From Cyanomargarita calcarea GSE-NOS-MK-12-04C (GTDB lineage Bacteria; Cyanobacteriota; Cyanobacteriia; Cyanobacteriales; Nostocaceae), in NCBI GenBank assembly GCA_019359595.1, contig JAHHGZ010000023.1, positions 1-64,000 on the forward strand: 64,000 nucleotides of DNA. Reading direction: 5' to 3'. The notes below the pieces were generated by a model. The model had not been told where the DNA came from, made no database searches, and saw only the letters and a list, made by a program, of their open reading frames with translations. A program made the position numbers and the translations under genes. Below, one piece after another: positions 37,133 to 47,700 of this stretch (within the stretch, counting starts at the first letter, position 1; each line of letters opens with the position of its first letter).

Positions 37133-40100
37133 TTAATCCCCCACTGCTCCCAACGCTTGCAGAGTGGCAATAGTCGCTTCCGTCAAACCTTTAACTCCAG
37201 TAATATTCATTTCTTCATAGGGTCTTTTCGCTCTCAGAGTCTTTAAACACTGGCCGGAATTGGCATCCCATAATTTAATCGTCTCATCTTGGCTACCACT
37301 GGCGATGGTTGTACCTTGAGGACTTACTGCTACAGACCACACAGTTCCAAGATGTTCGTGTAAAGTTTTTAAACATTCTCCAGTAATGATATCCCACAAC
37401 TTTACAGTTTCGTCAGCACTGCAACTAACGAGAGTGTGACAGGATTCCTGAGTCCAAAACGCGAAACCAGAAGCTTTACCCAGCTTGTTTCCTCTGAGGG
37501 GTATAGGACTAAAAGCAACTGATTGCACTGCTGCTGTGTGTCCTCGCAAAACTTTCAGACATTGACCCGTGCCGACATCCCACAATCTGATTTTACGGTC
37601 GTTACTGCCACTAGCGATTGTTTCTCCTGATGGACTAAATGTGACAGAATTGACATCAGCGGTATGTCCTTGCAAAACTTTGATACATACCCCTGTGCTG
37701 ATATCCCATAACCTGACTGTGCAGTCATCCCCCCCACTAACAAGAATTTTGCCGTCAGGACTAAAAGCGACTGATTGCACTCTTCCTGAGTGTCCTTGCA
37801 TTTTGAGACACTTACCTTCGCTGACATCCCATAGACTGACTGTTTCGTCAGCACTGGTACTTGCAAGCATTGTACCGTCAGGACTAAAGCAAATTGACTT
37901 GATGCGATAAGTATCTAGACGCAAAGTTCTAATACATACACCTGTAATTACATCCCAGAGCTTAATCGTTTTATCGTCACTACCACTGGCAAGAATTTTA
38001 CCATCCGGACTAAAAGTTACTGTCCAGACACGACTTGTGTGTTTGATGAGAGTATTCAGGCATTCTCCTGTATTTACATCCCATAATCTCACAGCAAAAT
38101 CATCACTACCACTGGCAAGGATATTACCATTGGGGCTAAAAGCTACAGACCATACCCAGTTAGCATATCCCTGCAAAGTTTTGAGACATTTACCATCATT
38201 AACATCCCATAACCTTACCGTCTGGTCGTAACTGCCACTAACAAGCATTTGATTGTTGGGACTAAAGGCAATTGATTCAATCGATTGAGTATGTCCCCAC
38301 AGAGTGTTTAAATATTCTCCCGTAGCAACATCCCACAGTTTAATACTTAAATCTCGACCTGCACCAGCGAGTAATTTACCATCAGAACTAAAAGCGATCG
38401 CTCGTACTTGATTGATATGTCCGGACAGAACTTTCAGAGATTCCCCTGTAACTACATCCCATAAGCGGATGGTTCGGTCATCGCTGCAACTGGCAACAAT
38501 ATTAGTATTAGGATAAAAAGCAACTGACCGAATCCAACCAGTATGGCCTTCGAGAATCTGTAGACATTTACCTGTAGTGACATCCCAGAGACGGACAGTT
38601 TGGTCATAACTGCCACTAGCTAAGATTTTATTATCAAAACTGTAGGCGATCGCCCTCACCACGTTTTTATGTCCGTGAAAAATTCTCAGGCATTCACCTG
38701 TAGTGACATCCCAAAGACGTATCGTTTGGTCAGAACTACTACTAGCTAAGGTTTTACCATCAATGCTGAAAACTATTGACCGAACGTCATTAGTGTGACC
38801 TTTGAGGGTTTGCAAGCATCTACGTTCCCCGATATCCCACAGACGAATAGTTTGGTCAGAACTGCTACTAGCTAAAATACTACTATCAGGACTAAAAGTA
38901 ACTGACCATATCGAACTTAGATGTCCTTTAATACTCAGAACTTGGTTACCATCAATAACTTGCCACAGGAGAATCTGGCCGTTAGCATCACCTGCAGCAA
39001 AGACCTCACCATCAGGACTGAATACGACTGACTGAATGCTACCAAAAGGTTGAGTAAAGATAGATTTATCGATTTCCGAATTAGTAAAATTTACTCGCTG
39101 TAAATTTACACCTTGGAGGTATGCTTGCTTAATTGTCAAATTTGAAAAATCATAACCATTCAAATCAATCTTTAAGTGGACTAGAAGGTTAATAATATTA
39201 CCGACTGCATAGCCTGGTACAAAAGAAGATTCATTTCGCAGGTTTTCTAATAAAAATTCACCGATATTTTTTGGTTCGAGAGTTAATCGATAAATGACTT
39301 CTTGAAGAATTCGGCGAATTTGGGAAGAACGGATGTAATCGTTTGTGGTGGCTTTTATCAGAGCATGACTGTTAAATAATTTAAATTTACCTTGATTAAT
39401 TTCAGCACTTACTTTTTCTATCAATTGCTCAGTCATATATTCCATGACGGCATTTTGTAGTGTAAAAGTAGAGATAGGATTTATTGCATCTCCACCTATT
39501 TCAATTAAGGAACGCCTCAACAAAGATTCTAGGGCTTCAATTAATTTTGGTTGTGAAACCAAAGAAAGAACATCTTCCCGTAATTCTGATATTGTCACAG
39601 GTTCGCGATTAATTGCCAACCAATATATAACTTCTTGCTCTAAATCTGATAATCGATTAAACTGTCCTTCCAAAAGGTCACGGATTCCCCCAAAAACTAT
39701 AGATTCTTGAGATAAAAATTCCGAAATACTACCATTGAATAGCTGTTTTATTGTCGTAGAAATTATCTTTAAAGCCAGAGGATTTCCTTTATAAGAATCA
39801 ATAACTTTGCCACGCTCATCTTCCGTACCACCAAGCCCCCTTTCATTAAAAATTTCTTCTCCATCTTGCGGTTTTAAACCACTTAGTTGTAATGAACGCG
39901 CTGGAAGTGTTTCCCCTTCAAGAGATGCCACTTCTTTAGGCTTTTCTCGACTAGTAATTAGCAAGCAACTACTATGAGATACTGAACCAACTCGTCTGAG
40001 AAGTTCCCCATATTCCTCATATCCCTCTCGATACTCACCAGCCTTGTCACCTCCATTTAAAATAGACTCAAAATTATCAAGAATTAACAAACAACGTGAA

Positions 40101-40630
40101 GTGCGGAGATATTCAATTAACAGCGAAATTCTAGCACCTACCTCTTGTGGTAATTCTATTGCTTGGTCTAGAGAAATAAACTTAATAAAATCTGCTAATA
40201 TTTCTTGTATTGGTGGGGCATTACCAAGACTGCGCCAGATAACAAACGTAAAATTACCCGTTTCTACAATGTATTGTGCCAGCTTAATAGATAACGAAGT
40301 TTTGCCAATTCCACCCATTCCCAATAGTGCTATCAAACGGCATTCATCCTGTATAATCCATTGTTTTAAGAGGGAAAGTTCTTCAGACCGTCCATAGAAA
40401 ACAGAAACATCCACAGCTTCACCCCAATCAATGCGATTTTGGATTGGAGATTGGGGATTTTGGATTAGCTGTTGATTTAGTTCTGGATTTTTTAGCTTTT
40501 GATTATTAGACCATCTAGCACGCCGCTTTTCTAATTGATCCAGTACTTGAAATGAGCCAGCAAGAATACTTATTATCGTGCCAAAAAAGGCGATGCTACC
40601 TGCGATCGGGGTAATATTTTCAATAGGCAT
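37133..40630 (-). CDS. NB-ARC ATPase with 14 WD40 repeats (STAND protein A)
   Basis: A 1165-residue STAND protein. Residues 8-30 form one hydrophobic segment; the NB-ARC domain follows with the VFYGR box (78-82), Walker A GMGGIGKTS at 104-112 and Walker B LLILD at 181-185. A winged-helix/helical region (about 320-480) and a short pentapeptide-like stretch (AYLQGVNLQRVNF) lead to 14 WD40 repeats (about 535-1130), enough for two seven-blade propellers, then a conserved tail (PYEEMNITGVKGLTEA). By family logic, ligand binding at the propeller would trigger ATP-driven oligomerisation. No own effector domain is visible beyond the membrane segment. A close paralogue is at 44733-48224. The stop lies in a G-run; a one-base shift would extend the protein with an acidic tail. 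Confidence 0.9.
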   Translation of the reverse strand: MPIENITPIAGSIAFFGTIISILAGSFQVLDQLEKRRARWSNNQKLKNPELNQQLIQNPQSPIQNRIDWGEAVDVSVFYGRSEELSLLKQWIIQDECRLIALLGMGGIGKTSLSIKLAQYIVETGNFTFVIWRSLGNAPPIQEILADFIKFISLDQAIELPQEVGARISLLIEYLRTSRCLLILDNFESILNGGDKAGEYREGYEEYGELLRRVGSVSHSSCLLITSREKPKEVASLEGETLPARSLQLSGLKPQDGEEIFNERGLGGTEDERGKVIDSYKGNPLALKIISTTIKQLFNGSISEFLSQESIVFGGIRDLLEGQFNRLSDLEQEVIYWLAINREPVTISELREDVLSLVSQPKLIEALESLLRRSLIEIGGDAINPISTFTLQNAVMEYMTEQLIEKVSAEINQGKFKLFNSHALIKATTNDYIRSSQIRRILQEVIYRLTLEPKNIGEFLLENLRNESSFVPGYAVGNIINLLVHLKIDLNGYDFSNLTIKQAYLQGVNLQRVNFTNSEIDKSIFTQPFGSIQSVVFSPDGEVFAAGDANGQILLWQVIDGNQVLSIKGHLSSIWSVTFSPDSSILASSSSDQTIRLWDIGERRCLQTLKGHTNDVRSIVFSIDGKTLASSSSDQTIRLWDVTTGECLRIFHGHKNVVRAIAYSFDNKILASGSYDQTVRLWDVTTGKCLQILEGHTGWIRSVAFYPNTNIVASCSDDRTIRLWDVVTGESLKVLSGHINQVRAIAFSSDGKLLAGAGRDLSIKLWDVATGEYLNTLWGHTQSIESIAFSPNNQMLVSGSYDQTVRLWDVNDGKCLKTLQGYANWVWSVAFSPNGNILASGSDDFAVRLWDVNTGECLNTLIKHTSRVWTVTFSPDGKILASGSDDKTIKLWDVITGVCIRTLRLDTYRIKSICFSPDGTMLASTSADETVSLWDVSEGKCLKMQGHSGRVQSVAFSPDGKILVSGGDDCTVRLWDISTGVCIKVLQGHTADVNSVTFSPSGETIASGSNDRKIRLWDVGTGQCLKVLRGHTAAVQSVAFSPIPLRGNKLGKASGFAFWTQESCHTLVSCSADETVKLWDIITGECLKTLHEHLGTVWSVAVSPQGTTIASGSQDETIKLWDANSGQCLKTLRAKRPYEEMNITGVKGLTEATIATLQALGAVGD

Positions 40631-40894
40631 ATGTAGATCAATGCTGCCTGTGAATATAAGATTTTAGTTAGTGGCGAAAGTATTTTACATTCCCTAGTAA
40701 ATGCAAGTCACGCTCATGCTGCTACCTATTTGATTTCTTTATTTGTAGGGAAGAATAGAGTCCCTTACCCTAGAAGGGTCTTGCTCTACGGACAGAACTA
40801 CACCTGCGTGGGCTAATTAGATGCATCTTCATAATATTTGGTAATAGACAACAAACACAAGGTATTAATACTCGTTAAGGGTGGCTGAGGTATT

Positions 40895-40927
40895 AGAAAC
40901 CCGACTTCTGTGAGAAGTCGGGTTTCT
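40895..40927. repeat. Dispersed palindrome, AGAAACCCGACTTCT variant
   Basis: Perfect inverted arms AGAAACCCGACTTCT and AGAAGTCGGGTTTCT around GTG. It is a sister family of the AGATCCCCGACTTC palindromes; another copy is at 41591-41623. Confidence 0.85.
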
Positions 40928-41060
40928 GGTTTAGAACAATAAAAAGTTTGAAAGAATTTTTCCGTCAGTCCTAATAAAAAATTTAATTTACTCTGCCGAA
41001 TTTTTGCATAAGCTTCCACCCCATCAGAAATATATATACGTAAGTAAGCAAGTAAATTTT

Positions 41061-41065
41061 AGGAG
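41061..41065 (+). promoter_or_regulatory. Ribosome binding site of secreted TPR gene
   Basis: AGGAG lies eight bases before ATG 41074. It fixes the start of the signal peptide and so exposes the frameshift downstream. Confidence 0.75.
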
Positions 41066-41073
41066 ACGCAATA

Positions 41074-41582
41074 ATGAAAGGTCTAAAATTAGCAGTAGCA
41101 ATCTTAGCATTGGGAACAATCGTCATTAGCCCCAAAGCTGATGCAAAAGTTTGTTTAATACTAGGCAAATACTCACATCGGAAGTTCCCAACCCACAAAA
41201 CAAGAATACCAAGGATGCGACAACCTACTTAGACCGTGGCTTTGAACGCTTGGAAAAGGGAGATTATCAAGGGGCAATTGAAGATTTTAATCAATTTCTG
41301 AAGATAAAACCGAACAATGCGTATGTTTACGTCGGTAGAGGATTAGCCCGTTTTTCGTTAGAACAATATCAAGCAGCAAAAACAGATTTTGATAAAGCAC
41401 TAGAAATTACTCCTGATGTTGCTTATGCCCATTTTTTCCGGGGTTTAACTAATTATATGTTAAAAGACAAAGAGGGAGCGATCGCTGATTTAGAAATAGC
41501 AGCTGAACTGTTTAAAAAAGAAGGAAATCAGGAGTTTGCAAAAAAAGCGAACAGCGCAATTCAGAAGATACAAGAGAGTTAA
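41074..41582 (+). pseudogene. Secreted TPR protein gene broken by a frameshift
   Basis: From ATG 41074 a textbook signal peptide is read (MKGLKLAVAILALGTIVIS, cleavage after PKADA), but this frame soon turns into nonsense and stops. The next frame, open from a TTG at 41151 to 41582, encodes about 140 residues with three TPR-like repeats (YLDRGFERLEKGDYQGAIEDF; AYVYVGRGLARF; AYAHFFRGLTNYML). Adding one A to the short A-run at 41145-41149 joins them as ...ADAKSLFNTRQILTSEVPNPQ. The gene therefore appears to carry a one-base deletion, unless it is a sequencing error. Intact, it would be a periplasmic TPR adaptor beside the secreted CHAT gene. Confidence 0.75.
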
Positions 41583-41894
41583 ATGCTACTAGAAACCTGA
41601 CTTTTTTTTTAAGTTGGGTTTCTAAATATTCAGACAACAGCGAAATCACCACAAAATAAAAAAATAACTTTTTTAGACTTTATCCCTAAATTAAGTAACT
41701 GGGATTGCTTCGTCGTCCCTCCACCCTACGGGAAGCTACGCAACGCAATGACTGGGATTGCAAATCCAACGGCAAGAGTTTTACCTATACCATTAGTAGT
41801 GTACTGAAAAATACTGCATATGCTGAAAGGACGGGGAAAGCGATTGTAAATTTTGCATAAGCTCGTATGGGTGAGAAATATATGAAAAATAGCT
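41583..41894. other. Gap between TPR and CHAT genes
   Basis: A palindrome with a T-rich loop (41591-41623) sits nine bases after the TPR stop and may end its transcription. Otherwise nothing is recognised. Confidence 0.6.
41591..41623. repeat. Dispersed palindrome after TPR gene
   Basis: AGAAACCTGACTT and AAGTTGGGTTTCT arms (two mismatches) around a T-run loop; variant of the copy at 40895. Confidence 0.7.
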
Positions 41895-44582
41895 ATGGCA
41901 ATAAATATGCGAATCAATAAATTTTTACTGTTAGTATTTAGCACTTTGCTACTTACCGGATTGCAATCTGTTTGGCTAAATCCAGTGATATTTGGGTCTA
42001 CGGTGGTAGCGCAAACACTAAATGCACGGAAAACCGAAGGAGACAGATTATTTCAGCAAGGTAACGAGCAGTTTCATAACAGTCAATTTCAAGCGGCATT
42101 ACAATCTTGGCAACAAGCGCTGACAATCTATCAACAAACAGGAAATCAACTTGAAATAGCCACTACTATGAATCAGTTGGGAATAGCTTACTTTACCTTT
42201 GGAAAGTATCAAAATGCAAAGCAATTTCACGAACAATCTCTAGTTATTGCTAGAAAAATCGGGTCTAAAAAAGAAGAAGTAAAATCTCTCAATGGGTTAG
42301 GCAATGCTCTTTGTTTTTTAAGCAAATACCAAAATGCACTAGAATTGCATCAGCAATCTTTAGCTATTGCGAGACAAATAGGATTTAATGAAGAGGAAGT
42401 AAAATCTTTGAATGGCTTGGGCAATGCTTACTCTGGCTTAAAACAAAAGCAAAAAGCGATAGAATTTTATGAAGAATCCCTATCTCTTGCTAGAAAAATA
42501 GATTATAAACAAGGGGAAGGGAAAGCCCTCACAAATTTAGGTAATATTTATCAATCTTCAAAACAATACGAAAAGGCAATAGAATTATATGAACAATCTT
42601 TAACAATTGTTAAAATATTAAAAGATAATCGAACAGAGGCTGCTAACCTCTTAAATTTAGGAGGTATCTATAGTTTACTAGGACAATACCAAAAAGCGAC
42701 AGTATCTTACGAGCAGGCTTTGGCTATTTATATAAAACTGGGTAATAGACAAGGCGAAATGGATTGCTTAATAGGTTTAGGAATTGTTTACCGTAATCTT
42801 GAGCAATATGAGAAGGCAATAGAATTTAATTTCAAATCTTTAGCTATTGCTAAAGAATTAGGAGATAGACATAATGAAGCTGTATCTTATGGTAATTTGG
42901 GAGTTGCAAATAAGTTTCTAGGACGAAATGAGAAAGCAATACAATTCCACGAGCAGGCTTTATCTCTTTATAAAGAATTAGCATTTAAAGAAGGAGTAGG
43001 ACTTACACTTGGTAATTTGGGACTTGCTTATAGTTCTCTTGGTGAATACCAAAAAGCGATAAGTCTTTATCAAGAGTCTTTAGCTATTGCTAAAGAATTA
43101 GGCGACAAACTCAGGCAAGGTAATGCTCTAAATAATATTGGCGGGATATATATTAAATTAGGACAGTATACAAATGCTTCTACTCGATTACAAGAAGCAG
43201 TTGATATTTACGAAACCATACGTTTGTCTGGTTTAAATGATGCTAATAAAATATCAATTTTTGATACTTATTCCCGCTCTTATCGTATATTGCAACAAGC
43301 CTTTATTCTCCAGAATAAACCTAACAATGCCCTAGAAACTGCTGAACGAGGAAGAGCGCGTGCTTTCGTTGAATTACTATCTTCTCGACTATTTCCTGAA
43401 TTAAAACAGCAATTATCTACTAATTTACCAAGTATTGAACTGATTAAAAAAATTGCTAAAACACAAAATGCAACACTTGTTGAATATTCAATTGTTAACT
43501 CAGAAATTTATATTTGGGTCATCAAACCCACAGGTGAAGTTACCTTCCGCAAAGCTGATTTAAAACCCCTGTGGCAGAAAGATAATACAACTTTAGATGA
43601 CCTCGTAACAACCAGCCGTGACTCTATCGGTGCAAGAGGTAAGGCTTTTCGCGGCATTAAGGTATCTTACAATCCCGATGCACCCAAAGCAACAAACAAG
43701 CTTAGGCGTTTACACGAATTATTAATCAACCCGATCGCTGATTTATTACCCCAAAACCCCAACGATCGCGTTATATTCATTCCCCAAAGTTCCCTATTCC
43801 TCGTCCCCTTTCCCGCATTGCAAGACGCAGACGGTAAATACCTCATCGAAAAACACACCATCCTCACGGCACCATCAATTCAGGTATTAGATTTAACTCA
43901 CCAGCAGCGGCAAAAACTGGCAGAAAATCGAAATTATGCGTCTCTACCAACTTTAGTTCTAGGTAATCCCACGATGCCTAGTGTACCACCGAAGCCAGGA
44001 GATAAGCCGCAGAAGTTACCAGCATTACCAGGAGCCGAGAAAGAAGCCCAAGCGATCGCACCCCTACTCAACACGAAAGCAATTATAGGTTCTCAGGGTA
44101 CAAAAACAGCGATCGTCCAAAAAATGCCCTCTGCAAGAATCATTCACCTCGCAACTCACGGCATACTTGATGATTATCGAGGATTGGGGAGTGCGATCGC
44201 CTTAGCTCCCGATGCATCATTTTCCCCGAAACCTGGAGAAATTAATGGTTTACTGACGGCTGAAGAAATCCTCGATATGAAACTGCAAGCTGAGTTAGTC
44301 GTCCTCAGTGCTTGTGACACTGGTAGGGGAAAAATTACTGGGGATGGGGTAATTGGCTTATCGCGATCGCTTATCTCAGCGGGGGCTCCTAGCGTTATGG
44401 TGTCGCTGTGGTCGGTTCCCGATTCTCCAACGGCAGAGTTCATGTCCCAATTTTACACAAATCTCAAGGAGCGGCGCATGGATAAGGCGCAAGCTTTGCG
44501 TCAAGCGATGTTGACGACGATGAAAACCCATCCCAGTCCCAGAGATTGGGCCGCTTTTACCCTAATTGGGGAATCTGAGTAG
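41895..44582 (+). CDS. Secreted TPR-CHAT protease-like protein
   Basis: An 895-residue protein. An N-terminal signal/anchor (about 8-27, FLLLVFSTLLLTGLQ) is followed by about ten TPR_12-type repeats of 40 residues (about 50-440, consensus-like YQKAIELYEQSLAIAKELGD), then a linker and a C-terminal CHAT domain (about 520-893). The caspase-like dyad is present: His755 in HLATHG and Cys807 in LSACDTG. CHAT domains are caspase/separase relatives that cleave proteins once activated by partner binding, as known for the Craspase and some bacterial gasdermin systems. Export across the membrane is predicted. It lies between two NB-ARC-WD40 genes on the opposite strand. Activity is inferred from the intact dyad. 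Confidence 0.92.
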   Translation: MAINMRINKFLLLVFSTLLLTGLQSVWLNPVIFGSTVVAQTLNARKTEGDRLFQQGNEQFHNSQFQAALQSWQQALTIYQQTGNQLEIATTMNQLGIAYFTFGKYQNAKQFHEQSLVIARKIGSKKEEVKSLNGLGNALCFLSKYQNALELHQQSLAIARQIGFNEEEVKSLNGLGNAYSGLKQKQKAIEFYEESLSLARKIDYKQGEGKALTNLGNIYQSSKQYEKAIELYEQSLTIVKILKDNRTEAANLLNLGGIYSLLGQYQKATVSYEQALAIYIKLGNRQGEMDCLIGLGIVYRNLEQYEKAIEFNFKSLAIAKELGDRHNEAVSYGNLGVANKFLGRNEKAIQFHEQALSLYKELAFKEGVGLTLGNLGLAYSSLGEYQKAISLYQESLAIAKELGDKLRQGNALNNIGGIYIKLGQYTNASTRLQEAVDIYETIRLSGLNDANKISIFDTYSRSYRILQQAFILQNKPNNALETAERGRARAFVELLSSRLFPELKQQLSTNLPSIELIKKIAKTQNATLVEYSIVNSEIYIWVIKPTGEVTFRKADLKPLWQKDNTTLDDLVTTSRDSIGARGKAFRGIKVSYNPDAPKATNKLRRLHELLINPIADLLPQNPNDRVIFIPQSSLFLVPFPALQDADGKYLIEKHTILTAPSIQVLDLTHQQRQKLAENRNYASLPTLVLGNPTMPSVPPKPGDKPQKLPALPGAEKEAQAIAPLLNTKAIIGSQGTKTAIVQKMPSARIIHLATHGILDDYRGLGSAIALAPDASFSPKPGEINGLLTAEEILDMKLQAELVVLSACDTGRGKITGDGVIGLSRSLISAGAPSVMVSLWSVPDSPTAEFMSQFYTNLKERRMDKAQALRQAMLTTMKTHPSPRDWAAFTLIGESE

Positions 44583-44732
44583 AAGACTAGGACAAGTTGG
44601 ATTTTTTGATCCAATGTTGTTTTGTTTTTATGACTTGAGGGGGAGCATCCCAATTTTTAAAAAATATTAGGTAGTGGGAGCATCTTGCTCCCTTTATATA
44701 TATAACGCGGGCAAGATGCCCACACTACAAAT

Positions 44733-47700
44733 CTAAACATTTGGGATACTCCCTGACTCCACCGCTCCTAATGCTTTTAGCGTCGCTTTCTGGGCTTCTG
44801 TTAAACCAGTAACTCCAGTAGTATTCATCCCCTCATAAGGTCTAGGCACTCTCAGTATTTTCTGGCATTCACCTGTATTAAAATCCCAAAATCTAATTGT
44901 CTCATCTTGACTGCCACTAGCGATGTAAGTTCCGTCAGGGGTGATGGCAACTGACCTGATTACAGTGGTATGTCCCAATAAAGTTCTCAAACATTCTCCT
45001 GTACTGACATTCCACAGCTTTATAGTTTTGTCTGCACTGCAACTGACCAAAGTTTCACCATCAGGACTAAAAGCGATTGATTGTACTACCAGTGAGTGAC
45101 CTTCCAAAGTTTGAATATGCTCTCTTGTATTCATATCCCATAACTGAATTGTCTGGTCTACATTCCCACTAGCGAGAATATTTCCATTCGGACTAAAGGC
45201 AACTGTGTATACCTCATTTCGACTACCCCGCAAAACTTTAATCTGTTCTCCCGTGTTTGCATCCCACAATATAATAGTTCTGTCATAACTACCGCTAGCA
45301 ATAATTTTGCCATCAGGACTAAAAGCGATAGAACGTATAGTCTTAGTATGTTTATTAAGGGTATGAAGACATTTACCTTCGCTGACATTCCATAGTTTGA
45401 TTGTGTTGTCAGAACCGGAACTAGCCAGAATTTCACCGTCAGGACTAAAACAAACCGACCTGACTATGTAATTATGTCCCCGTAAAATTTTCAGACATAT
45501 ACCTGTTTTGACATCCCATAACCTCACAGTTGAATCTTGACTGCCACTGGCAATAATATTACCTTGAGGATTGAAGCAAACAGACCATAAATAACTGCTA
45601 TGTCCTTGGAAATTATTTACACATTCGCCTGTAGTAAAATCCCATAAACTGACAGAATGATTGTTAGCACTAGCGAGTATGGGTAGAAAATCTTGCGTCC
45701 CGACATTTGGACTAAAAGCTAGTGATACAACCCAACTGCTGTATCCTTGGAAAATTTTTAAGGATTTCCCATCTTGAACATCCCATAGCCTAACAGTTTG
45801 GTCGTGACTACCACTGGCAAGAATATTTCCATTGGGACTAAAGTCAATTGATTCGACTGGATAAGTATGACCTTTGAGAGTTTTTAAACATTCTTTTGTA
45901 TTAATATCCCATAGCTTGATTGTTTTATCTTGGCTTGCACTAGCAATTTGACCATCACCACTTAAGGCTAATGATTCTATAGTATCTGTATGTCCCTGTA
46001 GAATTCCCAAGCATTGACCATTAGCAACATCCCATAAACGAATAGTGCGATCGCCACTTGCACTCACAATCATTTTTCCATCAGGACTAAAAATTATAGC
46101 CCGCACAGACTGTGTATGTCCCTGGAAAATTTTTAGGCATTCTCCCGTCTTGACATCCCACAAACATACAGTTTCATCAGAACCACCACTAGCAAGAGTT
46201 TGTCCATCCGGACTAAACACAACTTTCCTTACCCAATGGTCTTTGTAGTGCAATTTGATGATACATTCACCTGTATTGATATCCCAAAGACCTATATATT
46301 TCCCAAAAGTAGCACTAGCAATAATTTGTCCATTTGGGCTAAAAGCGATAGACCTAACAGAACTGGTTTCTCCCTGCAAAGTTTTTAAGCATTCTCCAGT
46401 TATCACATTCCACAAACTGATAGTTTTATCTCTACTAGCACTTGCAAAAGAAACACCGTCGGGACTAAAAATAACAGAGTATATCCAACTTGTGTGTGCT
46501 TGGAAGCTGAGAATTTCCTTGCCATCAGCTACTTCCCACACACGAATTTGACCATCAGTATCACCTGCAACTAAAAGCTTGCCATCAGGACTAAATGCGA
46601 CTGAATGAATACTTCCAAAAGTTTGAGTAAAAACAGATTTGGTGATTTCTGAATCGGCGAAATTTACTCGCTGTAAATTAATACCTTGTAAATATGCTTG
46701 CGAAATTATCAAATTGGAAAAATTATATTCTGTAAAATCAGTTTCTAAATAACGCAAGAGATTCAAGATATTTCCACCTGCATATCCAGTTTCTGGAGGC
46801 AGTTTTTCTTGTAACGATAAGATAATTGTATTTAGTTGATTTTCTATATTTTTTTTATTTCTCAAACTTGCAAGCAGTTTATCTATTACAAATTGAACAA
46901 TAAAACGAATTTGACTTTCTCGAATATAATCTTTTGCTGTCGCCTTAATTAGTGCATATTTATTAAAAACTTCAATTTTACCTGTTTGAATCTCTTCGGA
47001 AACCTGCTCAATTAATGTATCTGTTAAATACTCCATCACTACAGGTTGCAACGTGAATAGAGAGGCATTTTTCTCAATCAAAGAACGCCTAATTAAACTC
47101 TCGAAAGCTTCTATTAAATTAGGTTGTGATGCCAGCGAGACAATATCCTCGCGTAATTCTTTTAGGGAAACAGGCTCTCGATTAATTGCCAGCCAATACA
47201 TGACTTCTCTTTCCAAATCTGAAAGGCGATCGCACTGTTGTTCTAATACCTGGCGAATCCCACCAAAAACTACTGAACCTTGTGATAAAAAATCAGAAAT
47301 ATTCCCATCAAAGAGTTCTTTTACTGTCGTTGAAATTATCTTTAATGCCAGCGGACTGCCTTGATAAAATTGGATTAATCTTTCTTGTTCGGCTTCTGTT
47401 CCCGAAAGTCCCTTAGCATGAAAAATTTCTTCACCCTCTTGTGTTTTTAGCCCAGTTAACTGCCAAGAACGCACGGGGAATGTTTCACCTTCTGATGCAG
47501 CAACTTCTTGCGGTTTCTCTCGGCTGGTAATTATCAAACAACTTTGATGGGAAGTTCCGCCAATACGTCTGAAGAGTTCCCCATAATCTTCATAGCCATC
47601 TCGATATGAGATGCGCTGAACACCGCTCTGGCCTGGTTGTAAAATTGATTCAACATTATCTAGTACCAGCAAACAGCGTGAGGTACACAGATAATCAATT

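Larger units (their letters stand above)
40631..41073. other. Divergent gap between STAND protein A and secreted TPR gene
   Basis: No gene is seen. The 33-bp palindrome variant at 40895-40927 and the AGGAG ribosome site at 41061-41065 are the only clear elements. Confidence 0.6.

Noticed and set aside
37240-39100. Regularly spaced about 126-bp DNA similarity, CRISPR or satellite-like
   Set aside because: It is the coding periodicity of WD40 blades (42 residues).
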